A stretch of DNA of 17,679 nucleotides from an uncultured Eubacteriales bacterium (GCA_902793875.1 CADBFL010000020.1:1-17679), one strand, 5' to 3'; counted from the stretch's first letter, positions 7,019 to 14,771 are shown. Notes: generated from the sequence alone by a model not told the origin. Made by a program: numbers and translations.

Positions 7019-8434
7019 ATGGGCAAGAGTTCAGAAAAAAGCAGGCAGAGTCCTCTCGACGCGCTTATAGGTGAACTGATCAACTATGGGTCCGATGATG
7101 TCCAGTCCGTCATCGACATCCTTTTTACGCTTGACCAGAAAGCTATATCAGCCATACCGCTGCGTTACCGCATCATCGGTCTGGGTTTTGTACGCAAACT
7201 GTCGCTGGCGGAAGTGAACGACAAACTGGTTTCCAACGGATGCGAAAAGCTTTACGGGCGAAGCATCTATGAGGCCACCCTGATGCATGCTTTCAACAAC
7301 GGACTTTCATATAAGGAGTGGAAGGGACTGTTCACGGAAAGCGAGAAGATACGCGCGTCAGTCCCGATCGATGAGCACCTCTCAGGCAATAAGGTATCGC
7401 TGAATGACATAAGCGCCTATGTCCGTGACAATTCGGATATCGCAGACAACGTTTTCAAAACTCAGCATATCACCAGGCAGGTAAGTGATTCTCTTTCACA
7501 GATACCTCCCGAAAGGGCTGCCCTTCTGGACTTCATGATAAAGAACATTCAGTCCTTCAGCCTCAACAGAGAATGCACCCGTTACTATTTCTGCAAGTAC
7601 CTTATGTACTTCCTTGAAACGCGCCGCGATCACTATCTTGATGCGCTCGCGTATTCATATACTGAATTCGCCGACCCGGGTCTTTCTGCGCAGCGTCTTT
7701 CCGATGCCATGGACATGCTGTCGGTCTACCGCGTTTCGGCGAAACTCACAAGAAAGAAGCATACGTTAGAAGAAGCCCGTATCGCGATCAATGAATCGCC
7801 GGTCTCGCTCAGCGAGATATACGACGCCTTCCAGCATTTCTATTTCGACTATACTTCGATCGACTGGATGACTGTCCTGCTCGAGCGCTACGGCGATCTG
7901 GATGCTCTTACTGACAGACAAAGATCTGCGCTGGCCGCTTCCATCCGCAGGTACGACCCGTCATTAAAAAAGCTGTCTGATGATGAAGTGATAGAGCGGC
8001 AGAGAAACGAGATCGAGAGCAAAGAAAAAGCCGCTGATGAAAAGTATTCCATCAGCAGCAGTAAAACTCCTGCGGCTTCCCGCACCGGAGAGTTCTTCAT
8101 CCGTAAGGTCCTGAGGGGAGAAGTCGATCTCGACCGGACCACTTTCCTTTCGTTCCTGCTGTTCTTCGACAAGAGCTCATCAGTCCCTGACAGCCAGAGG
8201 ATAGACCGCGAGCGCCTGCGCGAGGTCCTGGTCAACTGCGGCTTCCCTGCGCTCAGCGATGACGACCCGTTCGATGCCTTCTTCATCGATTACATCGAGT
8301 CCGATGATCCGATGGTCTTCCTGATCGAAGAGGCAGAGATAATGGCCATGTCGGAAGAAAATTTCTATTTATATAAGACTTATCTGGAATCCAAAGACAA
8401 TGATAAAGTGCTTGACGGCATGGTCAGGTCATGA
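7019..8434 (+). CDS. Unrecognised helical protein, only rightward gene (471 aa)
   Basis: The start at 7019 (MGKSSEKS) is chosen because AAAGGA lies 5-8 nt upstream; an ATG at 6998 in the same frame lacks a ribosome site. The protein is predicted soluble and almost wholly helical, with no signal peptide or membrane segment. Residues about 42-100 contain a dense stretch (IPLRYRIIGLGFVRKLSLAE, then LYGRSIYEATLMHAF) that could form a helix-turn-helix-like fold, but no canonical family is evident. A charged linker (about 325-350) separates a C-terminal helical domain (about 355-465) with conserved-looking acidic segments such as ALSDDDPFDAFF and EEAEIMAMSEENFYLYK. It is transcribed divergently from the DUF4145 unit and convergently to the kinase unit. 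A regulator or adaptor of the locus is plausible but unproven. Confidence 0.8.
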   Translation: MGKSSEKSRQSPLDALIGELINYGSDDVQSVIDILFTLDQKAISAIPLRYRIIGLGFVRKLSLAEVNDKLVSNGCEKLYGRSIYEATLMHAFNNGLSYKEWKGLFTESEKIRASVPIDEHLSGNKVSLNDISAYVRDNSDIADNVFKTQHITRQVSDSLSQIPPERAALLDFMIKNIQSFSLNRECTRYYFCKYLMYFLETRRDHYLDALAYSYTEFADPGLSAQRLSDAMDMLSVYRVSAKLTRKKHTLEEARIAINESPVSLSEIYDAFQHFYFDYTSIDWMTVLLERYGDLDALTDRQRSALAASIRRYDPSLKKLSDDEVIERQRNEIESKEKAADEKYSISSSKTPAASRTGEFFIRKVLRGEVDLDRTTFLSFLLFFDKSSSVPDSQRIDRERLREVLVNCGFPALSDDDPFDAFFIDYIESDDPMVFLIEEAEIMAMSEENFYLYKTYLESKDNDKVLDGMVRS

Positions 8435-8438
8435 CTGC

Positions 8439-8461
8439 CCGGGTACTGTCACCCGGAGTTT
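8439..8461 (+). terminator. Possible weak terminator in the convergent gap
   Basis: Just after the stop of the rightward gene, CCGGGT (8439-8444) pairs with ACCCGG (8451-8456) across a 6-nt loop and is followed by AGTTTATC, which is only weakly T-rich. The rest of the 142-nt gap to 8577 shows no gene and no good terminator for the leftward kinase unit, although a T-run on the plus strand lies at about 8519-8526. Confidence 0.35.
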
Positions 8462-8576
8462 ATCATAACCGTCCCGGGTTCGGCCATATCCTGAAAACGG
8501 CTTTTGCCTCGATCTCATCTTTTTTTACGGTACCGAAGTCTTCTGCTCTTGAATCCTTCGAGCACTCTCTGTTTTG

Positions 8577-11366
8577 TCACAGATGCAGGTTAGTGATCGC
8601 CATAGTATTATATGTCAAAGTCTCCTCCGTTACATCCGTGAACATCCCCGAAAGGACCTTGTCTTTTTGTAAATATTTTTTTATTTCTTCAATTTTTTTC
8701 TCATCGCATCCGAATATAGATGCTATGTAATATGTTCCTGTGTCCGGATCAAGTGCTATAATGATCTTCGCTTTTATTCCGGGTTTTTCACCGATATCTC
8801 CGCCCTGCAGAAACGTTCTGCCTCCGACAGAGAGGTACGTGAATTCCATATAGTTATATGTTCCATCCTGAAGCTTGTCTCTGTTGTCCCTGTAAAAGCT
8901 GCAGAACCGCTCCAGCCATTCTTCCGTCTTTTGCTCTGATGTTGACTCATTGCAATAATCTGCATGAAGACATCTTAACAGGCCTACTTTGTGTATCAAG
9001 TGCGTGAAGGAAAGACCATGGCTTTTCTCCTTTTCCCATTCTTCAGCATAATCCCACGCTCTCTGTTCTGCGGCCAGAGTCCTTCCTCCATCCCCTTTCC
9101 AGCATGGCTCCCCGTTCTTTGTTTTTTTATCGAAACCTTCATTGTAATAAGTATATTTAGGAGACTGGTTGTAAGCTGTTATCACAAGAGCAGCAAGCCG
9201 CGCATTCTGTTCTTCTTTCCCCTTTTCGGCACACCATTCGTCGAATACTATGTTCTCCGAAGCATCAAATGACGCCAGTGCCTTATCGATTTCCGTTTTT
9301 GCGATCGGGAAATGGCAGAACTGAAGATACAGATACTTTTCCCCGTCTTCTTTCAGCGACTCCATAAAGCTGCGAAGATTTTTCTTCTCGCTTTCACTCA
9401 TCTGACTGTAAAACGGTTCGAAATACGGATGGCCCTCAGATGTGGAATCATACATTGCACCATATGTATTAGTCTCCATTCTTGTCATGCTTCCTAAACT
9501 GAGGTCATCTCTTTCGTACTTCCCACACACAAGGTCCATCATCTCATACGTTATCGCCCCTTCCGGCATTTCGATCACTATGTAGTTACTGTCACCCTTT
9601 TCCCTGCCCAGTGCATACGGTGTTTCAAGTGCATCCAGTCTGTCTTTTATGATCTGTGAAGTTGCCGGATCATAAGGCGCATCATGGTCGTCATCCATCT
9701 CATTAGCGGATATGCCGTATGCAAAGCACCATTTTCTTATAGCATCCGATCCTTTAAGAATGTCTTTTTCTCTGACCTGATACTTGCCCGGATCGCTGAT
9801 ATCGTCGGGATCCTCCCAGACCGCATCGATAACTGTATCTGCATTAAACGGAGAGGACAGGGGGGCTTCGGTCATGACACGGCAGACGTAGTTTCCGGAA
9901 AACACTCCAGCGTCGCCGGGTGATGCCACAGCTGTTAACTCCATGGTCTTCCCGTCGCCGGTGCAGACACCTTCAAAATGAGGATTCTCTTTCTGCAGGA
10001 TATCGAAGCTCAGCCATACGGAAAGGCCTTCCTGTCCGAGATACTCTTTCAGCCTGTCCTGTGCGGTTTCCGTATACTCGACATAAAAAGTCCCATTCTT
10101 TTCATATACAGCCTTTATGTCTTTTTCCTGGTCAAGTATGTCAACGACCTGATACTCCCCGTTTTCACTGTCAAACAGCGCGAAATACAATTTCAGCGGA
10201 TTAGTTATATAGTTCCAGATAAGATCTCTTTTCCTATTTCCGCCGAACATCTTCTCCGGGACTTCGAACTTCACGATATCCTCATTCTTTTTCATGAGGT
10301 ATCTGCCGCCTGTCAGAGCATCCACTCTGCTTTCGACAATGTCTGCGTTTTTATCATATTCCTCATCAGTCAGGTCCGACCTGTCAAGTAAAAACGTTTC
10401 AGTATCTGTGAAACTGAAAAGGATACGAATTCTGTTCGCATAAGTGATCACAGCAATAAGAAGAACCGCTGTCAGCAGTGCTGCGGTAATGATTCTGGAT
10501 CTATGTTTTTTCTTTCTTTCAAGTTCTTTCTGTTCTTCATAAGTAAGGATCGGATAGACCTTTTCCAGCCCTGCCCTCAGTAATGCCATATCCCTGATAC
10601 GCTCACTGCTGTCGAGGGCCATGCCTCGCATCAGAGTCTTTTCCGCAGCAGGCAGTATGTCCGCGCCGAGCTCTGATGGCCTCTTCAGATCATCGATCAT
10701 CAGCCTTGAGATCGCGTCCTCCGGGTTCTTCCCCGTGATGCAGAAGTATATCGCGGCACATATGGAATATACATCCGACCAGCTGCCGAACATGCCCCTG
10801 GCATCCATCTGCTCCGGCGGAGAATAGCTTGCCTTTACGACAAGCCTCGACAGTGTGCTGTCGCTGTATTGTTTTGCCGCACCGAAATCGAGCAGTTTGA
10901 GACTGCCGTCTTCGACCACCATGATATTGTCAGGGCTGATGTCTCTGTGGATGACATTGTCTTTGTGCATGTGCTCGAGGGTCTCCATGACAGGAGCCAT
11001 TCTCTGCACCGTATCCTCCATCGTCCACCTGCCTCCCCGTTCTATGCAGTCCCGGAGAGTCTCTCCTTCGAGAAACTCCATGACGATGTATGCGGTATCT
11101 TCACCCTCAAAAAAATCGAGCACGCGAACTATAGCGTCCTCTTCTGCATAATCTTCCAGGAGCCTGGCCTCGCGCAGAAAGCGATCCTTCTCAGTCGAGA
11201 TGGTGCATTCCTTGACAGCGACCCTTCGGCCTGTCTGCAAATCAATAGCCTCGTACACGATACTGAAGCCCCCGCGTCCGACCGGTGCCCCGAGTTCGTA
11301 TCTTCCACCGAGTACCGTTCCCTCTGGCTTGGCCTTTTTTATTCTTTCCTCTTTTTTATTTGTCAT
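8577..11366 (-). CDS. Transmembrane Ser/Thr protein kinase with SecD-P1-like ectodomain (929 aa)
   Basis: The cytosolic kinase domain covers about residues 18-270. It has a glycine loop VGRGGFS (29-35), the ATP-binding lysine in VAVKE (K52), a helix-C glutamate (E66), HRDISPDN (140-147) and DFG (160-162), so all catalytic residues are present. A basic juxtamembrane (ERKKKHRSR) leads to one membrane helix (291-310) and an extracytoplasmic part of about 615 residues. Within that, 335-400 (ESRVDAL, then IVKFEVPE, then PLKLYFALFD) and 568-603 (IIKDRLDALE, then YIVIEMPEG) resemble the RVNALG...IVVELPG segment of the SecD P1 region. PASTA repeats are absent. The ATG overlaps the stop of the pseudokinase gene as ATGA and has no ribosome site of its own, so translation is probably coupled. 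Likely a receptor kinase sensing an extracellular or envelope signal. Confidence 0.9.
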   Translation of the reverse strand: MTNKKEERIKKAKPEGTVLGGRYELGAPVGRGGFSIVYEAIDLQTGRRVAVKECTISTEKDRFLREARLLEDYAEEDAIVRVLDFFEGEDTAYIVMEFLEGETLRDCIERGGRWTMEDTVQRMAPVMETLEHMHKDNVIHRDISPDNIMVVEDGSLKLLDFGAAKQYSDSTLSRLVVKASYSPPEQMDARGMFGSWSDVYSICAAIYFCITGKNPEDAISRLMIDDLKRPSELGADILPAAEKTLMRGMALDSSERIRDMALLRAGLEKVYPILTYEEQKELERKKKHRSRIITAALLTAVLLIAVITYANRIRILFSFTDTETFLLDRSDLTDEEYDKNADIVESRVDALTGGRYLMKKNEDIVKFEVPEKMFGGNRKRDLIWNYITNPLKLYFALFDSENGEYQVVDILDQEKDIKAVYEKNGTFYVEYTETAQDRLKEYLGQEGLSVWLSFDILQKENPHFEGVCTGDGKTMELTAVASPGDAGVFSGNYVCRVMTEAPLSSPFNADTVIDAVWEDPDDISDPGKYQVREKDILKGSDAIRKWCFAYGISANEMDDDHDAPYDPATSQIIKDRLDALETPYALGREKGDSNYIVIEMPEGAITYEMMDLVCGKYERDDLSLGSMTRMETNTYGAMYDSTSEGHPYFEPFYSQMSESEKKNLRSFMESLKEDGEKYLYLQFCHFPIAKTEIDKALASFDASENIVFDEWCAEKGKEEQNARLAALVITAYNQSPKYTYYNEGFDKKTKNGEPCWKGDGGRTLAAEQRAWDYAEEWEKEKSHGLSFTHLIHKVGLLRCLHADYCNESTSEQKTEEWLERFCSFYRDNRDKLQDGTYNYMEFTYLSVGGRTFLQGGDIGEKPGIKAKIIIALDPDTGTYYIASIFGCDEKKIEEIKKYLQKDKVLSGMFTDVTEETLTYNTMAITNLHL

Positions 11367-12190
11367 ATTGTTTTCATTGTAGCACGAAGTAATGGATCCT
11401 CAAATTCAAATATCAGCTCCGTCATGCTTCGCACTCTCTCCTTGCCATCGAGGGACAATCCGCGCATCAGGGTTTTCTCTGCGGCGGGCAGAATATCCGC
11501 ATCCAGCCCGGAGGGCTTCTTAAGATCATCCAGCATCATCCTCGAAACAGCATCATCCGGATCCCTGCCCGTGATGCAGAAATACATGACTGCACACACG
11601 GAATACACATCTGACCAGCTGCCAAATTCACCCTTTGCATCCAGCTGCTCCGGAGGAGAATACCTCGCCTGAGCGACCAGCCTGGTCAGAGTGATGTTTT
11701 GGTTCTGATCCTCCGTTCTTATGCCGAGCAGCTTTAGTCTGCCGTCCTTTAGCACCATGATATTGTCGGGACTGATGTCGCCGTGGACCACATTGCCTGT
11801 GTGCATGTGATCAAGCATCTTCATCACCGGAGAAAGCCTCCGCAGTGTTTCATCCATCGTCCATGTCCCGTTTTGTTCTATAAAGTCCCGGAGAGTCACG
11901 CCCTCCAGGAACTCCATGACGATATATACGGCATCATCCTCTTCAAAAGCATCGAACACGGTGACTATCGAGTCCTCCCGGGCATACTCTATGAGAACCT
12001 TTGCCTCCTGCAAAGATCTGTCTGTCTCCATCGGGAAAGGGCACTCCTTTACAGCGACCTTCACTCCCGACTGCAGATCCGCCGCCTCATATACTGTGCT
12101 GAAGCATCCGGATCCGACAGCCTCTCCGATTCCGTAGCGACCACCGATCACCGTATCTGTCAGCCTGTAGAGCGTTTCTTTTCCATCCAT
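11363..12190 (-). CDS. Ser/Thr pseudokinase lacking DFG (275 aa)
   Basis: The start at 12190 (MDGKETLYRL) is used because the upstream in-frame codons run back into the -10 of promoter copy D. The protein is a kinase domain with no membrane helix. It is closely similar to the kinase domain of the next gene (shared PDNIMV, YSPPEQ, FGSWSDVYS, ADILPAAEKTLMRG). The ATP-site lysine (K48) and a helix-C glutamate (E62) remain. HRD is HGD (136-138), and the metal-binding DFG is replaced by GIR (155-157), with the activation segment rewritten to TEDQNQN. It should therefore be catalytically weak or dead. Loss of the DFG aspartate with an otherwise intact fold is typical of pseudokinases that act as allosteric partners or scaffolds. 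It is coupled to the active kinase by ATGA, so a heterodimeric activator or inhibitor role is the simplest inference. Confidence 0.88.
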   Translation of the reverse strand: MDGKETLYRLTDTVIGGRYGIGEAVGSGCFSTVYEAADLQSGVKVAVKECPFPMETDRSLQEAKVLIEYAREDSIVTVFDAFEEDDAVYIVMEFLEGVTLRDFIEQNGTWTMDETLRRLSPVMKMLDHMHTGNVVHGDISPDNIMVLKDGRLKLLGIRTEDQNQNITLTRLVAQARYSPPEQLDAKGEFGSWSDVYSVCAVMYFCITGRDPDDAVSRMMLDDLKKPSGLDADILPAAEKTLMRGLSLDGKERVRSMTELIFEFEDPLLRATMKTI

Positions 12191-12239
12191 CTGTTTACAC
12201 TTTTTCTTTTTATCTGTTGTTTTATTTATCTTCCGATCC

Positions 12240-12283
12240 GAGTATAGCAATCCATATCTGCAGGTTTGTTATTTTGCATGAAT
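12240..12283 (-). promoter_or_regulatory. Shared promoter block, copy D (pseudokinase/kinase unit)
   Basis: On the minus strand AACAAACCTGCAGAT is followed by TGC-TATACT, a better extended -10 than in the other copies. ACAAAC (12264-12269) to TATACT (12241-12246) is again 17 bp. The predicted start is near 12234, with a leader of about 44 nt to the ATG at 12190. This is the most diverged of the four copies. Confidence 0.75.
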
Positions 12284-12290
12284 CCGAGCA

Positions 12291-12327
12291 TAAAAAAACT
12301 GCTGATGAAAAATAGTTTCATCAGCAG
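12291..12327 (-). terminator. Intrinsic terminator of the kinase/FtsZ-like unit
   Basis: A perfect 12-bp stem CTGCTGATGAAA / TTTCATCAGCAG (12299-12310 with 12316-12327, 5-nt loop) is followed on the minus strand by seven U residues (12292-12298). It lies 13 nt after the stop of the FtsZ-like gene and just before promoter copy D. Confidence 0.92.
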
Positions 12328-12340
12328 CAGATGCACCCGT

Positions 12341-13795
12341 TCATTTTCCCTTGAGCTTCTCGTATTCCTCGTCAAGAAGTTTCTGGAACTCCTCGTTCTT
12401 GCGGTAGAGCGTATAGAATTCGTCGATCTTCTTCGTATCTTCCGCTTCGGCAGGAGCAGTTTCATCGGCAGCCGTCGTTTCTCTTGCCGTATCCAGATCA
12501 AGATACTGGTTTTCTACGTCATCTTTGAAATCATAGCCCCATTCGGCCGGTTCCGAAAACATAGGCTCCTCGTACTTAGGCTCTTCGAATACGGGTTCAT
12601 CGAGCATGATTTCGATTCCGGTGAGTTCCTTGAGTTTCTTCCTCAGAGCCTCGATCTCATCCTCCTTTTCGGCCGGCGTCGGTGCAGGTGCCGGCTTTTC
12701 GCCCGCCTTCTTCAGGAATTCCGGAAGCTCAAACTTAGGCTCGTAGCTTACCTGTCTATCAGGCTCAGGCTTTTCGAACCTCGGCTCATCATGTATGATT
12801 CCGGCCGCGAGCTCAAAACTCTTTACATATTCTTCGAACTGAGCGATCACTTCTCTGGTTTTCTCGGCAGTCGGCTCAGTCACCATGCTGTCAGCCGATG
12901 TCTTTATTGAAGCCCCGCGCTTTTCAGACTTGTCGTTCTTTGATCTTTCGATAAACTTTATCGCCTTTTCTATATCTTCTTCTAAATCAGGGATCAGATC
13001 GTCAAACATTGAAGTTTCGTTTGCCGGTGCAGGTCTCCGCTCATCATTGACGATGACCGTTCCTGCTTCCACACCCCTCACATACTCATTTATGTACTGT
13101 GCTATAAAGTCATCAAGCATTGCAAAAGCCTCTAACATTGAGGTGTTCTTCCCGCTTGCATCGATAAGCCTGTCGTTAGGTATGATGACCATCGAGTCAA
13201 CATTATCGCTGAGATCCTGTATGCCTTTTTCGGCTTTGTTCCAGCGCTCCTTCCCCTCGAAAGTGAACGGTTTTGTTACAATGCCAACAGTATAAGTCCC
13301 GCAGTCCTTTGCTGCCTTTGCAATGATCGGAGCAGCTCCTGTTCCGACGCCTCCGCCCATGCCGGCGGTAATGAATACCATGTCCGCATCCTGGATATGT
13401 GAAATGATCTCGTCTATCGACTCTTCTGCAGCTCTTTGACCGACCTCAGGATTGGATCTTGTGCTTCTGCCTCCCGCGACGTTCTCTCCAATCAGTATTT
13501 TGAACTCTGCTCTGCATTTCGCAAGAGCATCTCTATCTGTATTGACGCCAATGAACGTCACACCCTGAAGTCCGGTGTCAATCCTGTTGATCGCATTGCA
13601 CCCGCCGCCGCCAACACCTATGACTTTGATGTTTAAAGCATCAGCACTAGTCTCTGCCTTGAGCACATCTATGAAACTCATTGTGCGGCTGCGATCAGTC
13701 TTCGGAGTCATCTCGGCGTAGAGTTCCTTTTCATTAATGCCGCCGGTCGTTGCCCATGGCGACTTGACATCAGGGATATCTCTCTTGCGCGGCAT
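12341..13795 (-). CDS. FtsZ-derived GTPase half-protein with disordered modular tail (484 aa)
   Basis: Residues about 55-240 are the nucleotide-binding half of FtsZ: VIGVGGGGCNAINRI, FIGVNTD, GMGGGVGTGAAP (145-156; the usual GGGTGTG has V for T), TKPFTFEG, IIPNDRLI and a helix-7-like LEAFAMLDDF. The second half of FtsZ is absent, including the NxDxxD T7 loop that completes the neighbour's active site in a filament. Instead there is an acidic, Pro-rich tail of 240 residues ending in FYTLYRKNEEFQ and KGK. The N-terminal 50 residues, including TPKTDRSRTMSFID, match the zinc-ribbon protein encoded upstream. The ATG at 13795 follows a TGA directly, overlaps the kinase gene by 26 nt and has only AAAGTG upstream; ATG 13711 is an alternative start, and a +1 frameshift fusion with the kinase is possible. 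This is unlikely to be the cell's housekeeping FtsZ. It may bind GTP and cap or decoy FtsZ filaments. Confidence 0.85.
   Translation of the reverse strand: MPRKRDIPDVKSPWATTGGINEKELYAEMTPKTDRSRTMSFIDVLKAETSADALNIKVIGVGGGGCNAINRIDTGLQGVTFIGVNTDRDALAKCRAEFKILIGENVAGGRSTRSNPEVGQRAAEESIDEIISHIQDADMVFITAGMGGGVGTGAAPIIAKAAKDCGTYTVGIVTKPFTFEGKERWNKAEKGIQDLSDNVDSMVIIPNDRLIDASGKNTSMLEAFAMLDDFIAQYINEYVRGVEAGTVIVNDERRPAPANETSMFDDLIPDLEEDIEKAIKFIERSKNDKSEKRGASIKTSADSMVTEPTAEKTREVIAQFEEYVKSFELAAGIIHDEPRFEKPEPDRQVSYEPKFELPEFLKKAGEKPAPAPTPAEKEDEIEALRKKLKELTGIEIMLDEPVFEEPKYEEPMFSEPAEWGYDFKDDVENQYLDLDTARETTAADETAPAEAEDTKKIDEFYTLYRKNEEFQKLLDEEYEKLKGK
13695..13793. repeat. 99-bp perfect direct repeat, copy 1 (kinase/FtsZ-like junction)
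   Basis: Every base matches 17112-17210. The repeat covers the end of the kinase gene and codons for the N-terminal leader of the FtsZ-like protein (from PRKRDIPDV to TPKTD). Similarity continues with mismatches to about 13660 (through MSFID.LKAE). The flanking kinase sequences are clearly more diverged. Confidence 0.97.
13769..13790 (-). promoter_or_regulatory. Candidate +1 ribosomal frameshift site at the kinase stop
   Basis: The kinase gene ends GAGAGA-TAT-CCC-TGA-T. In layout this matches the autoregulatory RF2 (prfB) site, AGGGGG-TAT-CTT-TGA-C: a purine-rich SD-like stretch, a 3-nt spacer, a slip-prone codon and a stop. Slipping +1 from CCC onto CCT continues as GAT-GTC, exactly the frame of the FtsZ-like gene. 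The site is inside the 99-bp repeat; in copy 2 the kinase is in another frame there and does not meet this stop. Frameshifting is inference. Confidence 0.4.
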
Positions 13796-14771
13796 TCACT
13801 TTAAGCGGCTCGTCCTTTGCAGGCGCTGCAGGGATCTCTTCGTCCCGGTATTCCTTGATCTTCAGATCTTCAAGAGCTTTCAGCATGGCTGCTGCAGTCC
13901 TGTATCTCTTTGCAGGATCAGGCTCGCATGCTTTAAGGACTATTTTCTTTAAGGCGTCACTTCCATTCGCAGGTTCAGGAAGTTCTTCTCCCCTGAGTCT
14001 TCGCTGTATTGCTCTTTCTTTTTCAGTTGCACTGTATCTGCCTTTCTCCTTTATGAAAGGCGGTCTGCAGTTATTCAGCATTTCATACAGCACCACGCCA
14101 AGTGAATACAGATCTACTGTCTTGTCCGCCTTTCCGCCGTTGGCGATCTCAGGTGCCATATATGGCTTGGTTCCGGCTCCCGTCATAGTAGTATCGTCTT
14201 CGAGGTGTCTCGCTATTCCGAAGTCTCCAAGCTTAAATTTACCGCTCCCAGACACCATGATATTGTCCGGCTTGATATCTCTGTGAACGATCTTTTCTTT
14301 CTCGCACTCCACAAGAGCTCTGCAGATGTCTTCTCCCAGTTTTATGACTTCCGCTTCCTCCATACCCTTATTCTTCTTTACATACTGTACCAGCGGAGTC
14401 AGCACAGCCATCCTGATGCAAATTTCCCAGCTGTACCCATCGTCGAGTTTTGAGACACTCCAATCCTTGATGCCGACAATATTCTCTGTCGCCTTCAGCT
14501 TTTTTACTCCACGGACTTCGTTTATTAACTTATCCTTTTTTTCAGAGAAAAACTCTTTGATGCTTTCCTCATCTTCCGATGCCAGACTGTATGCGACCTC
14601 GTCGTACTGCTTGCGGTTTTTAGGGATCCTGATGATCTTAAGAGCATCGTTCTCTGTGATCCCATACTGTGTGCGCTCGATCTCATATACCTTTCCGTAG
14701 TAGCCTTCACCGAGTTCATTTACGATTTTCCAGTCCGCCCAGGGAATGTTGATATTTTTGAAACTGTTCAT
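13770..14771 (-). CDS. Cytosolic Ser/Thr protein kinase (333 aa)
   Basis: A complete kinase domain (about residues 13-305) has glycine loop GEGYYGKV (21-28), lysine K45 in ALKII, a helix-C glutamate near E85, HRDIKPDN (163-170), DFGIAR (183-188), an activation segment with TTMTGAGTKPY and APE (207-209), and DLYSLGVVLYEML. All catalytic residues are intact, so it should be active. No membrane helix follows; the last 25 residues are Ala/Pro/Glu-rich and run into the 99-bp repeat, ending AAQERYP. GGGAGAGG upstream of the ATG serves as ribosome site. The gene is 50 nt after the zinc-ribbon gene and overlaps the FtsZ-like gene by 26 nt. It is a paralogue of the kinase at the right edge. The likely substrates are the neighbouring proteins; FtsZ is a known Ser/Thr kinase substrate in some Gram-positives. 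Confidence 0.92.
   Translation of the reverse strand: MNSFKNINIPWADWKIVNELGEGYYGKVYEIERTQYGITENDALKIIRIPKNRKQYDEVAYSLASEDEESIKEFFSEKKDKLINEVRGVKKLKATENIVGIKDWSVSKLDDGYSWEICIRMAVLTPLVQYVKKNKGMEEAEVIKLGEDICRALVECEKEKIVHRDIKPDNIMVSGSGKFKLGDFGIARHLEDDTTMTGAGTKPYMAPEIANGGKADKTVDLYSLGVVLYEMLNNCRPPFIKEKGRYSATEKERAIQRRLRGEELPEPANGSDALKKIVLKACEPDPAKRYRTAAAMLKALEDLKIKEYRDEEIPAAPAKDEPLKVNAAQERYP

Noticed and set aside
12191..12250. TTG start at 12250 for the pseudokinase
   Set aside because: The codon lies within the promoter just behind the -10 of copy D, and the kinase fold begins after the ATG at 12190.
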